Origin: JALYYC01 sp039922495
Lineage (GTDB): Bacteria > Chloroflexota > Dormibacteria > CF-121
Direction of reading: 5' to 3'
DNA length: 64,000 nucleotides
Assembly: GCA_039922495.1 (NCBI GenBank)
Contig: JBDTEO010000037.1
Span: 3,291 to 67,290 of the forward strand
Shown piece by piece: positions 17,876 through 28,149 of this stretch (the first letter of the stretch is position 1; every line of letters starts with the position of its first letter). The position numbers and the translations under genes are program-made. Under the pieces are notes generated by a model that was given only the letters and a program-made list of their open reading frames with translations, searched no databases and was not told the DNA's origin.

Positions 17876-20068
17876 TTAGTCGAACCAGCGGTGGAGAACG
17901 GAGCCCGTCGGCCCATTCCCGAAGAGGTCGATCCGGCTATCGCCCCACGAAACGGCCGCAGGATCGGACGCGAGCTGCCCACCGAGCGATTCCCACGGGC
18001 CCCAGTTTCCGGCAAACCACAGGTGCCACAGCGCACCGTCCGTCCCCATCGCAAACACGTCGAGGCGGCCCAGGCCCCAGGATGAGGCAGCCGGACTCGT
18101 GGTCAGCTGGCCACCCAGAGATTGCCAGTATTGCCAGACCCCGGCATCGAACCACATGTGCCAGAGAGCCTGGTCTGTGCCCCGGATGAAGACGTCGAGC
18201 CGACCGGCTGCCCACGACACGGCAGCTGGGTCCCCGAGAAGCTGACCACCAAGCGATTGCCAGGGCTCCCAGCTCCCATCCCAGTACAGGTGCCAGAGCG
18301 CCCCATCGGTCCCGTGCGCGAACACGTCCAGCCGGCCCTGCGACCAGGAGGCCACCGCGGGCCCGCCCGCCAGTTGACCGCCCAGCCGTTCCCAGCTACC
18401 CCAGGCACGGCCGTCGTACCAACGATGCCAGAGGGCATTGTCGATGCCACGGGCGACGACATCGAGCCGGCCGGCGCTCCAGGACACCGCCGCGGGCCGC
18501 GAGGTGAGCTGGCCGCCCAGGCTCTCCCACCCGCGCCAGGCGGTCCCGTCCCACCATTTGTGCCAGAGCGCGTTGTCACCGCCGCGGACGAACAGATCGA
18601 GCCGGTTTGCGCCCCACGACGCGACGGCCGGCGAGGCGCTTGCCACTCCGCCGAGCGATTGCCAGCCGCTCCAACTTCCCATTCCGGACCCGGAAAGCGT
18701 GACCGACTGCGGACTATCGGGGGCGTTGTCGGTCAACCGGATCGTGCCGGAGCGCGGCGCGACGCTGCTCGGCGTAAATCTCACACTGATCGAGCAGCCC
18801 GCGCCGACGGCGAGGGTCGCCGGACAGGTATTCGTCTGCGCGAAGTCGCCGGTCGCGGCGACGGCCAGGTTCGCCAGCGGCAGCAGGCCGGTGTTGGTCA
18901 CGGCGATGGTTTGCTTCGGGGCCGTGGTGTGAATCGCGACCGCGCCGAAATTAAGGCTCCGCGGGGCGAGGCTCGCGATTGGACCGCCACTCAGCGTCAC
19001 GGAGTTCGACGGGCTCGAAGCCGGACCCGCTCCCACGGTGTTGATTGCTGTCACGGTAAAGGTGTAGGTTGTGCCGTTTGTGAGGCCGCCAAGGGTGGCG
19101 CTCAGCAGCCCGCCGCCGACGGTAGCGGTCACCGGTCCCGGCGATGCGGTCACGATGTAGTTGGCGACGCCGCTCCCACCGTCAAAATCCGGGGCGCCCC
19201 AACTCACGGTGGCGGTCCCGTTGCCGGCGTTCGCGACAACGCCTTGCGGCGCGTGCGGAATCGGAAACTGTGCGTAGCCCGTCAGCCACAGGTTGCCGGC
19301 ATCACTCGGCCAGGGGTCCGCGCCACTACCCCACCACCCCCATGGGTCGATCGCCGTCCAGTTCGAGGTGACGTAGACCCCGAAGTGCAGGTGCGGGCCG
19401 CTGCTGCACCCGGTGTTCCCGCTGAGGGCGATCACCTGTCCGCGCTGGATGGCCGCGCCGACCGCGACATAGATCTGCGAGAGGTGGGCGTAGCGCGTGC
19501 TCAGGCCATTCGGGTGATCGATGATGATGGTCTGGCCGAAACACGGATTGTTCGGATCCGTACCGGCGAGCCGCACGGTGCCGTCGCCGGCCGCCAGGAC
19601 GTTCTCGTAGGCCAGCGCATAGTCCCAGCCGTTGTGGCCGTCGTAGTAGAGGTAATCGCCGCCGCCAGGGGTCTGGGCGTACCCGGAGCTGAAGCTCGGA
19701 TCGACCCCGTTACTCCGAAGGCCCAGCGTCCCGTCGAATTCGCACACCCGGCCGTCGCTGGTGTAGTCGGGATTGCAGTGGTCAAACACCGAGGTGATCG
19801 AATGCCAGGTCGTGTATGGCCGGGTCAGGAACGCGTTCGAACTGGGTGCCATCGCGGCGCTCGAGGCGAGCCTGGTCCGCGCGGGCTTCTGGGCGGGCTC
19901 AGCCAGCAGCGGCGGGCGTAGGACGCCATTGCTGGTCTGCAACCCCGGCTCGAGCCCGGAATGCTCCGCTGGCACCGCCCCCGGGCGATCCACGGCCACC
20001 GCCTGTGACGTCACTGGCAGGCAGCAAAGAACGAGCGCGATCGCGGTAAAGCGTCGGAAAATCCCCAT
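17876..20068 (-). CDS. Secreted M23 peptidase with FN3, ASH repeat and PLL-like propeller
   Basis: The 730-residue product has a signal peptide (about 1-24). The LytM/M23 domain (about 95-245) shows the zinc ligands: His and Asp in YDGHNGWDYAL and the HxH of SSGPHLHFGVYV, plus STRYAHLSQ. This family cleaves peptidoglycan cross-bridges or peptides outside the cell. A fibronectin type III domain (GTATVSWGAPDFDGGSGV.., about 270-360) and one choice-of-anchor-D repeat (SLNFGAVAIH.., about 365-460) follow, then six PLL-like units to the C-terminus. A TAGAAT -10 box lies 14 bases before the ATG. Likely a wall-remodelling or predatory hydrolase. Confidence 0.88.
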   Translation of the reverse strand: MGIFRRFTAIALVLCCLPVTSQAVAVDRPGAVPAEHSGLEPGLQTSNGVLRPPLLAEPAQKPARTRLASSAAMAPSSNAFLTRPYTTWHSITSVFDHCNPDYTSDGRVCEFDGTLGLRSNGVDPSFSSGYAQTPGGGDYLYYDGHNGWDYALAYENVLAAGDGTVRLAGTDPNNPCFGQTIIIDHPNGLSTRYAHLSQIYVAVGAAIQRGQVIALSGNTGCSSGPHLHFGVYVTSNWTAIDPWGWWGSGADPWPSDAGNLWLTGYAQFPIPHAPQGVVANAGNGTATVSWGAPDFDGGSGVANYIVTASPGPVTATVGGGLLSATLGGLTNGTTYTFTVTAINTVGAGPASSPSNSVTLSGGPIASLAPRSLNFGAVAIHTTAPKQTIAVTNTGLLPLANLAVAATGDFAQTNTCPATLAVGAGCSISVRFTPSSVAPRSGTIRLTDNAPDSPQSVTLSGSGMGSWSGWQSLGGVASASPAVASWGANRLDLFVRGGDNALWHKWWDGTAWRGWESLGGQLTSRPAAVSWSAGRLDVVARGIDNALWHRWYDGRAWGSWERLGGQLAGGPAVASWSQGRLDVFAHGTDGALWHLYWDGSWEPWQSLGGQLLGDPAAVSWAAGRLDVFIRGTDQALWHMWFDAGVWQYWQSLGGQLTTSPAASSWGLGRLDVFAMGTDGALWHLWFAGNWGPWESLGGQLASDPAAVSWGDSRIDLFGNGPTGSVLHRWFD

Positions 20069-20082
20069 GTGTGCGACGAGGG

Positions 20083-20088
20083 ATTCTA
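20083..20088 (-). promoter_or_regulatory. Probable -10 box of the M23-PLL gene
   Basis: TAGAAT on the minus strand ends 14 bases before the ATG, giving a leader of only about seven bases. No Shine-Dalgarno sequence is seen. Confidence 0.4.
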
Positions 20089-20128
20089 CGGACGTTGGGC
20101 CCGAAACCTGCGTCTTACGGGTTAAGAG

Positions 20129-21952
20129 TTATGTATGCGCCGTGTGGTTGGATTTGTTGATAGCGGGGACGGTTGACGACCCATTCTGGATCTCGGCCGA
20201 GGGCCGGCCGACCAGGATGAGAATCGCGGCAAGAGCCAGCCCCGCCGTAAGCCCCGTCGGCCCGTTGAAGCCAGACCCAAGTCTTCGGACATCAACGAGG
20301 CTGTCCGGCGAGGGCGTCAGGACGACGTACACGACCAACATGAACGCGATCTGAAGCGCCGCCACGAGCAGCCCCAGCCTCGGCGAGATCGCGCAGAATG
20401 CGCATGTGGAGCCGCCGAACACCAGGAGCTCGAAGAGGTAGGTGCCCGAATGAGGGGCGGTGGCCGCGGGGCCAAAAAGGACGAGGCACCAGACCACCAG
20501 CCCGGAGCCGATGCAGATCCATGACACGGCGCCGGCGACCAGGTCGCCTGGTAGAGGATGCCCCCTCGACCGCGTCCGCCAGATCCCAATCAACGCCGCT
20601 GGTAGGCCCAGCGCCATCAGCCCGACCATCGGCATGAACTTGAGAAACAGTTCCACTCGGAGTGCATCGGCTGACCGCCGGAGACGTTCCAACAGCGCCG
20701 GGCCTGGGTTCACAGCCGCGACCAGCGCATGGATCGCATCCAGGTCACTTCTCGGGTCGCCAGCCAGGTTGGTGAAGTTGAGGCGTTTGTTTTGGCCGGT
20801 CCCGACTAGACCAGCGTGCTCATACCTATGCAGGATCGTCGAAAGGCTTCCATCCGAGGTGACGGCAACTTGCCCGGCCAGGTGCCACTTCAGCAGCCGA
20901 TTGCCCGGGGGATCGTAGGCGTGCTGGAACCACATCCACGGCGCAAGGCAGAGCACGATGACGAGCCCCGCAGGGACCAGAAACCGGAGGCTGGGCACCC
21001 GCCGGAGGGCGAGCATCGTCAAGGCAATCGCCGCCAGGGCAAAGGCACTCCCCTCATGGCCCAGCATGGCGAAACCCGCGAGGGCGCCGCACCCCACGCC
21101 GGCAATCGCGTTCCCACGGATACCCCGATACCGGTGTGTCAGCAGGATCGCCGCCAGCAGCAGGAGAAAACCCGCCGGCAAAAGCTTCGGCCAGACGTAA
21201 AAACCGTTGATGAGGAAGAAGCCGGACGCGACGGTCACCGCCACGCCCAGGACGCGGGCAAGGTGGCTGGCGCGACTCTCGATCAGGTAAATCCAGAGGC
21301 CGACGACACTAAAACATTGCAGGATTACGCTGAGCACTTCGTACTGCAAAGGCTCGCTGAACCAAAACAAGGGGTACTGGGCCACCACGTAACCGGCTTG
21401 CAATGGTGGCCGATCGCTGAAGAGCCAGTCGCCAAGAATGTGTGAGGGGAGCGGGCGGGTCGGTGCGTTCAGCGCCTGCGCAAACAGCAGCGGGATCAAG
21501 TTGTCACCGGGGAGGACATACGTGAAACGATTCCCGGAAACCTCCAGTGGGTGACCGAGGCCTCCGTACATAAAGCCGAGGCTGACCACGAATAGCGCGG
21601 CGAAGACCACCAGCGCGCCCGGCACCCAGAGTCCTCGGATCAGTCTCACGGCCTCTGGGGTCAAGCGGCGCCATAGAACAAGGGTGGTCACCACCGCCGC
21701 GACCGGAAATCCGTAGCTGAGGACATGGCCGGCCGCACTGCCGGCAAGGTAGACCCAGAACGCCAGGTATCCGTCTATCGCTGTCGCCAGGAAGGCTGCG
21801 ATGACAAGAAGCGTTTGGCTTCGCACTGCGAGCCTGGCGGCGATGACGGCCCCGAGCAGGGCGGGGATTGCCAGAAGCGCCGAATGCAGGAGCACCAGCA
21901 ATGCCAGCGTCGCTGTGTCTGACCAGCCGGCGTGGAAAGCAAGCTCTAACAC
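20129..21952 (-). CDS. Polytopic membrane protein, possible GT-C glycosyltransferase
   Basis: The 607-residue protein is almost entirely membrane-embedded, with roughly a dozen hydrophobic segments. A large extracytoplasmic loop near residues 150-200 contains LPGDNLIPLLFAQALN and GDWLFSDRPPLQAGYV; the latter resembles the acidic-loop signatures of GT-C enzymes. It lacks the PLL module but lies within the PLL gene run (51 bases after the GH18-like gene, 60 bases before the M23 gene), so it may glycosylate secreted proteins or add a sugar to the surface polymer. The family assignment is tentative. Confidence 0.65.
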   Translation of the reverse strand: MLELAFHAGWSDTATLALLVLLHSALLAIPALLGAVIAARLAVRSQTLLVIAAFLATAIDGYLAFWVYLAGSAAGHVLSYGFPVAAVVTTLVLWRRLTPEAVRLIRGLWVPGALVVFAALFVVSLGFMYGGLGHPLEVSGNRFTYVLPGDNLIPLLFAQALNAPTRPLPSHILGDWLFSDRPPLQAGYVVAQYPLFWFSEPLQYEVLSVILQCFSVVGLWIYLIESRASHLARVLGVAVTVASGFFLINGFYVWPKLLPAGFLLLLAAILLTHRYRGIRGNAIAGVGCGALAGFAMLGHEGSAFALAAIALTMLALRRVPSLRFLVPAGLVIVLCLAPWMWFQHAYDPPGNRLLKWHLAGQVAVTSDGSLSTILHRYEHAGLVGTGQNKRLNFTNLAGDPRSDLDAIHALVAAVNPGPALLERLRRSADALRVELFLKFMPMVGLMALGLPAALIGIWRTRSRGHPLPGDLVAGAVSWICIGSGLVVWCLVLFGPAATAPHSGTYLFELLVFGGSTCAFCAISPRLGLLVAALQIAFMLVVYVVLTPSPDSLVDVRRLGSGFNGPTGLTAGLALAAILILVGRPSAEIQNGSSTVPAINKSNHTAHT

Positions 21953-22003
21953 GGACGTCGCGGTTAGTTTGGCAGGACGCGCGTCGCTACGGCTGGGCTG
22001 CCG

Positions 22004-24187
22004 CTACCCCGACTGATACCAGATATGCCACAGGGCGTTGTCGGGGCCGCGGGTAAAGGTATCAATCCGGCCCGGACCCCAGGACACCGCGGCCGGATCC
22101 GATGTCGGGGCGCCGCCCAGTCTCTGCCAGGGCAGCCAGGAGGTTCCGTCAAACCCGAGGTGCCAGAGCGCGTTATCGGAGCCGCGGACAAACACGTCGA
22201 GCCGTCCGCTGCCCCAGCTGGAAGCGTCCGGACCGGTCGTCAAGATGCCGCCAAGAGACTCACCGTCGTTCCAGCTCGAGCCATTCCAGGCGCGATGCCA
22301 GAGGGTAAGATCACCGGCCCGATAGAAGAGATCGATATGGTTTACCCCGCTCGATACGGCGCTGGGGTCCGAGTTGACCGCCCCACCGAGCCGCTCCCAG
22401 GGTCCCCACGCCCGCCCGTCCCACCATTTGTGCCAGATCGCGTTATCGATCCCGCGCACGAACACGTCGAGGCGACCGCTACCCCATGAGGCGACATCTG
22501 GCCCGGAACTCAGAATGCCACCGAGGGACTCCCAGCCACTCCACGCGCGGCCATCCCACCAGCGGTGGAGGAGCGCGTTGTTGGTTCCTCGTGCGAAGAC
22601 GTCGATCCGGTTTATGCCCCACGAGACAGCCGCCGGGTCCGATGCTATCTGCCCGCCCTGAAGCTCCCAGGCGCTCCAGGCCCGACCATCCCACCACTTG
22701 TGCCACAGAGCGTTATCCGTGCCCCGCGCGAAGACGTCCAGCCGGTTGCTGCCCCAGGAGGCCACATCCGGGGAGGACGTGAGCTGTCCGCCGAGCGATT
22801 GCCAGCTGCGCCATGGCCCGAACTTTGCGTAGAGCACGTCCCAGAGGTCCTGGGAGCTGCCATCGAAGCCAAGCGCCCACATGCCGGTGCCGCGCAGATT
22901 GTTGTTGTTGACGAGGTCGTACTTGAGCGCGAGCGATGCTCCGTTCTCGTCATAGAGCTCACGCCAGCTGTTGTGGTTTCCCCCACAGGGGTCATTAGGG
23001 GCAGCCGGGCTGGACCATGAGGCCCATGGCGACTGCGCGGTATTGTCCCACCCGACCGCCAACGAGTTCGGGTGACCGTTGGGACCGCAGTTCAGATCCT
23101 GCAGGGCGTCGGAGTAGGTGTCCGCTAGCGGACTCTTGGCCCCATCAGGACAAGCTTGCGTCGTCGCCAGGGGGTTCCCGCTCGTCGTGCACCACTTATA
23201 TCCGTAATAAGGGACCCCGAGGATGACTTTGTTGCGATCGTTGGTCTTGGCCAGGTACTGCTGCACCGACGTCGTGTCGTTGTAGGTCCACCCATTCAGG
23301 GGAGCCGTTGGCGCCGCATGGCCTGGGAGGTTGTCGAAGTTCATGTCGTAGGCCATCACGAAGAAGGCGTCCACATAGGGCGCGAGGTAGTCGATCCGGA
23401 AGATTCCATCGTTCCAGCTAGCCGACCCGGAATAGGTGTCCGCTGTGACCTGCCAGCCGGCCGGAACCTGGGTATGGAGCTGTTGCATGAAGCGGGTGAA
23501 GCCGGCTTGCGCGTCTGGGTAGGTCGGCGCGCCCTGTCCCTCGAGGTCGACATTGATGCCATCGAGGTTCTTGCTCTGCGCCTTGGCGATGGCATTGGTG
23601 ATGGCCGCGGTGGTGGCCGTCTGATCGGTGACGATGGCGTTCACGGTGGCGGCGTTCGTGGCCTTGATTACCAGAACCACGCGATCGCCGGCCCCATGCG
23701 CGCGGTTGATCAGGTCGGCGAGCTCGTTGCTATTCCAGCCCGTCCAACCCTGGTCACTTTGATTGATGCTGCCATCGGCGTTAATCGTGAGCCCGAAGTA
23801 AGCCACGGTGCTGAGGAGCGAATAGTTCCAACTGATCTCGCCGGTCGAGCCGCCGATCGTCCAGGAAGGCGCGAAGCCAAAGACCTCGCGCTGGAGCGTG
23901 CCGGTTGTGCCCGGCACGGTCGCCGGCGCCAGCGCACCGGAACTCGAACCGTTCGAGGGCACCATTGGCGCCTTCACGGACTGTCGTGGAATTATCGCCG
24001 TGTGTAACGGCGTCAACCTCAGCGTGTCCGGCGGGTGGCGCGCCTCGTCGCGCAGATGCGGGCCGATCGCCGGATCGTGCTGAACAACAGCGGACACCGG
24101 CGCGCTGGACGGTGGCAGCGCGCTGACCGGCGAACCAGCGGCAAACGTGGCCAGCACGGCAACGGTAGCGGCGATGGCGACTCTCAT
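22004..24187 (-). CDS. Secreted GH18-like glycoside hydrolase with PLL-like propeller
   Basis: The start is placed at the ATG beginning MRVAIAATVAVLATFAAG, which has a GGAG site five bases upstream and starts at the signal peptide; a TTG 39 bases earlier is possible. The catalytic domain (about 90-430) has the GH18 signature LDGINVDLEG with the DxDxE arrangement, and later FFVMAYDMNFDN and KVILGVPYYGYKWC, as in YaaH/chitinase-like proteins that cut GlcNAc polymers. Six PLL-like units occupy about 440-727. The substrate could be chitin or peptidoglycan. It directly follows rfbD on the same strand. Confidence 0.87.
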   Translation of the reverse strand: MRVAIAATVAVLATFAAGSPVSALPPSSAPVSAVVQHDPAIGPHLRDEARHPPDTLRLTPLHTAIIPRQSVKAPMVPSNGSSSGALAPATVPGTTGTLQREVFGFAPSWTIGGSTGEISWNYSLLSTVAYFGLTINADGSINQSDQGWTGWNSNELADLINRAHGAGDRVVLVIKATNAATVNAIVTDQTATTAAITNAIAKAQSKNLDGINVDLEGQGAPTYPDAQAGFTRFMQQLHTQVPAGWQVTADTYSGSASWNDGIFRIDYLAPYVDAFFVMAYDMNFDNLPGHAAPTAPLNGWTYNDTTSVQQYLAKTNDRNKVILGVPYYGYKWCTTSGNPLATTQACPDGAKSPLADTYSDALQDLNCGPNGHPNSLAVGWDNTAQSPWASWSSPAAPNDPCGGNHNSWRELYDENGASLALKYDLVNNNNLRGTGMWALGFDGSSQDLWDVLYAKFGPWRSWQSLGGQLTSSPDVASWGSNRLDVFARGTDNALWHKWWDGRAWSAWELQGGQIASDPAAVSWGINRIDVFARGTNNALLHRWWDGRAWSGWESLGGILSSGPDVASWGSGRLDVFVRGIDNAIWHKWWDGRAWGPWERLGGAVNSDPSAVSSGVNHIDLFYRAGDLTLWHRAWNGSSWNDGESLGGILTTGPDASSWGSGRLDVFVRGSDNALWHLGFDGTSWLPWQRLGGAPTSDPAAVSWGPGRIDTFTRGPDNALWHIWYQSG

Positions 24188-24277
24188 GGCGGCTCCGATG
24201 CTAGGCATCGTCCCTGAGAAGGACAAACATGCTGGTTGTCAGGTTCCCTTTGGACAACGTACACGGCCGCGGAAACG

Positions 24278-25165
24278 CTACGCGCTGGCCGGAATTCGAG
24301 CTTTACGGTCGGCCAAGTACGCGGTCAACGCTTCGCGCCACGGTGGCATCATGTCCAAACCGAGCCGCTTGAGGTTCCGGTTCTCGAGCACGGAGTAGGC
24401 GGGCCGTGTTGCGGCAACGCCCGACTCGGCAGTCGTCTGCGGCTGCACCTGGGGTGCGAGGCCCGCCTGCCGGAAGACCTCGCCGGCGAACTCGTACCAG
24501 GTGCATTCGCCCTGGCAGGTCGCATGGTAGGTCCCATAGGCATCGGTTGTGGCCAGCAGCGAGATCTGGTCGGCGAGGAACCAGGTCGCGGTCGGCGTGA
24601 GCGTCTGGTCGTTGACCACCTTGATCGACGTGCTAGATCCCGCCAGCTTCAACATCGTTTCGACGAAGTTGCCGCCCTTGCCCGACGAGCCGGCCACGCC
24701 GTAGAGACCGCTTCCTCGAACGATGAAATGCTTGGGCCACAGGTACCGGATCAATTGTTCGCCCGCAACCTTGCTGACACCGTACACCTGGATGGGGTCG
24801 ACCGCGTCGTCCTCGGTGCGGGGCGTCGGGTGACGGCCGGAAAACACGTAGTCGGTACTCAGATGGATGAGCGGGGCGCCAAGATCTCTGCAGGCTAACG
24901 CCAGGTTCCGAGCGCCGGTCGCATTGACGGCGAAGGCGTTTGCCACCTCGTCCTCGACAACATCGACCTTGTGAAAGGCGGAACAGTTGATCACGATGGC
25001 AGGTCGGAGGGCACCGAGCGTGCGCTGCACCGACGCAAGGTCAGAGACCTCGACCTCCTGATGGCTGAGCAACCGAAGCTCGTCCGCGGGATGCCGCTCG
25101 TTCCAGCGGCGATTCAGGTCGTAGGCGAGTTGGCCCGTGCCGCCGATGATGGCGACACGGCTCAA
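24278..25165 (-). CDS. rfbD: dTDP-4-dehydrorhamnose reductase
   Basis: The 295-residue protein reduces dTDP-4-keto-L-rhamnose to dTDP-L-rhamnose with NAD(P)H, the last step of the pathway. The Rossmann motif is IIGGTGQLAYDL (GxxGxxG-type). The SDR catalytic pair is seen in YGVSKVAGEQ (YxxxK), and LIHLSTDYVFSG and NCSAFHKVDVVEDE are typical RmlD sequences. It overlaps the upstream epimerase by ATGA, implying translational coupling. Together with rfbC next door and rfbA at 43.5 kb this gives three of the four rhamnose genes. Confidence 0.93.
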   Translation of the reverse strand: MSRVAIIGGTGQLAYDLNRRWNERHPADELRLLSHQEVEVSDLASVQRTLGALRPAIVINCSAFHKVDVVEDEVANAFAVNATGARNLALACRDLGAPLIHLSTDYVFSGRHPTPRTEDDAVDPIQVYGVSKVAGEQLIRYLWPKHFIVRGSGLYGVAGSSGKGGNFVETMLKLAGSSTSIKVVNDQTLTPTATWFLADQISLLATTDAYGTYHATCQGECTWYEFAGEVFRQAGLAPQVQPQTTAESGVAATRPAYSVLENRNLKRLGLDMMPPWREALTAYLADRKARIPASA

Positions 25166-26241
25166 GAACTCACCTCGCGCAAGGGCTTGGGTGCCCTCGG
25201 AAGGTCGAAGACGCTCCCCGTGACCTGGATCACGCCCTGGGCCTCCTGGAGCAACTTCATCCAGGCAATGTTGTAGTAACGCGGATTATCGAAGTCGGTG
25301 TAGTTGGCCCGCCGGATCTGCTGGACCATCGTGTGGACCGACGCTTCCACGGTCACCTGCGGGGTGATCCCGAGCCTGCGGTCGAGCTTCTCGCCGCTGA
25401 CCCGGTAATTGCGGACCCCGCGGTAGCTGTAGTCGGTGAGGATCTCGACCGGCACGTCGAGCTCCCGGAGCGCCGCGCGAACGCGCATCGCGAGCTCGCT
25501 GATCCGGAAGTTGCGATAGACGAGGTTGAACAGTTCGCCATTGATGATCTTGGGGTCGGCGCGGATCAATGCGATGTAGGCCCGTGCGGCGTCGCGCACA
25601 TCCGCCAGCGGGCGCCACATCTCGCCCCCGAAATGGAGCGAGATGGTGCCTTTGCTCAAGGCGTCCTTGACAAACGTATTCACCACGAGGTCGTATCGCA
25701 TCCGTGGAGAGAATCCGAAGAGCGTGGCCTTCCGCAGGGCCGCCACCGTGAAGCGATCCGAGGCCAGTTCCATCAGCTCACGCTCAGCCGCGAGCTTTGA
25801 TCCGGCATACGCGCCCGGCGGGTCGACATCGGCGGTCTCATCGAGCAGGACGTCCCGGGACTCATCAGCCACACCGCGGTCATAGATGGAGCAGGACGAG
25901 GCATAGATGTAGCGATGGACACCCTGGTCGCGGGACAGCCGAGCCAGCGCGACGCTCGCGGTCGTGTTCATCTCGTAGTTGGCCTTCGGGTTGAACTCCG
26001 CCGTCGGATCGTTGGAGATCCCGCCGACGTTGATCACCGCTTCGACGTCTTCGAGGATCGCGGGTGAAACCGTCCGCATATCGCCTATGGTCAGTTCGAC
26101 CCGGTCACGGATGCCGGTGAGGCCCTGGTCACCGAAGTAGAGCCGGTCGAGGATGCGGACCGCGTAGCCGCGCTCGAGCAGCTCCTGCGCCAGCACCGAT
26201 CCCACGTAGCCGCCGCCACCGACCAGGAGGATCGTGCTCAT
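25162..26241 (-). CDS. NAD-dependent nucleotide-sugar epimerase/dehydratase
   Basis: The start is taken at the ATG overlapping the rfbC stop (ATGA), giving 359 residues and beginning MSTILLVGGGGYVGSVLAQ, a Rossmann GxxGxxG motif. The catalytic YxxxK is in GAYAGSKLAAERE and the Ser/Thr in IYASSCSIY. It is an extended SDR of the nucleotide-sugar type, acting in the cytosol on an NDP-hexose. It lacks the typical RfbB N-terminal sequence, so it is probably not the missing dTDP-glucose 4,6-dehydratase, though that cannot be excluded. ATGA overlaps on both sides make a tight rfbC-epimerase-rfbD operon. Confidence 0.85.
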   Translation of the reverse strand: MSTILLVGGGGYVGSVLAQELLERGYAVRILDRLYFGDQGLTGIRDRVELTIGDMRTVSPAILEDVEAVINVGGISNDPTAEFNPKANYEMNTTASVALARLSRDQGVHRYIYASSCSIYDRGVADESRDVLLDETADVDPPGAYAGSKLAAERELMELASDRFTVAALRKATLFGFSPRMRYDLVVNTFVKDALSKGTISLHFGGEMWRPLADVRDAARAYIALIRADPKIINGELFNLVYRNFRISELAMRVRAALRELDVPVEILTDYSYRGVRNYRVSGEKLDRRLGITPQVTVEASVHTMVQQIRRANYTDFDNPRYYNIAWMKLLQEAQGVIQVTGSVFDLPRAPKPLREVSS

Positions 26242-26813
26242 GTCGTCGTGCCCTGATACCGGAATGCCGGTTTGCGCGAATATTCCTGCAGGCTCATCCC
26301 CATACCGTCTCGTTGCGAGACGACCGGCTCCGGGACGCCCCAATCGATCGCGAGCTCGGGATCATTCCATGCGACCGTCCCTTCCGAGGCGGGGGTGTAC
26401 AACCCACTGCATTTGTATTGGACTTCCGCATAGTCGGATATTGTCGCAAAGCCATGGCCAAAGCCGGCCGGCACCATGATCTGCCGCATGTTCTCGGCAG
26501 TCAGGTCCGCACTGACCCACCGGCCGAAGGTCGGCGACCCCACGCGCAGATCCACGGCCACGTCGCGGATCGCGCCAGCCGTACAGCGCACCAGCTTTCC
26601 CATCGGGGCCGTCATGTCCTGGTAATGGAGGCCGCGGAGGACGCCTTTTCTGGATCCCGAGTGGTTGTCCTGGACAAAGGTCTCCCGGATTCCGTGTTCC
26701 GCGAAGCGTTGCTGATGGTAGTTCTCGATGAAGAAACCCCGTTCGTCACGGAAGAATTTCGTATCGATGAGCACGACACCTTCGAGGCGAGTTTTGCTGA
26801 CCGTGATCTCCAT
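26238..26813 (-). CDS. rfbC: dTDP-4-dehydrorhamnose 3,5-epimerase
   Basis: The 191-residue cupin-fold enzyme epimerises C3 and C5 of dTDP-4-keto-6-deoxyglucose. Recognisable RmlC motifs are FFRDERGFFIENYHQ, FVQDNHSGSRKGVLRGLHYQ (with the catalytic His) and AVDLRVGSPTFGRW, followed by MVPAGFGHGFATISD. Length fits the family (about 180-190). It lies 13 bases after glyQS and overlaps the following epimerase gene by four bases. Confidence 0.95.
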   Translation of the reverse strand: MEITVSKTRLEGVVLIDTKFFRDERGFFIENYHQQRFAEHGIRETFVQDNHSGSRKGVLRGLHYQDMTAPMGKLVRCTAGAIRDVAVDLRVGSPTFGRWVSADLTAENMRQIMVPAGFGHGFATISDYAEVQYKCSGLYTPASEGTVAWNDPELAIDWGVPEPVVSQRDGMGMSLQEYSRKPAFRYQGTTT

Positions 26814-26826
26814 CCTGCCTCCTTCC

Positions 26827-28148
<1,322 letters not shown>

Positions 28149-28149
<1 letters not shown>

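Noticed and set aside
18122..19921. 599-codon plus-strand frame opposite the M23-PLL gene
   Set aside because: Low-complexity Arg/Gly/Pro-rich translation, no start signal or domain; the minus strand has clear M23, FN3 and PLL domains.
1881..24187. CRISPR array or other short-repeat DNA in the PLL region
   Set aside because: The repeated DNA is about 140-bp coding units with diverged sequence; there are no short identical repeats with unique spacers, and no cas genes in the window.
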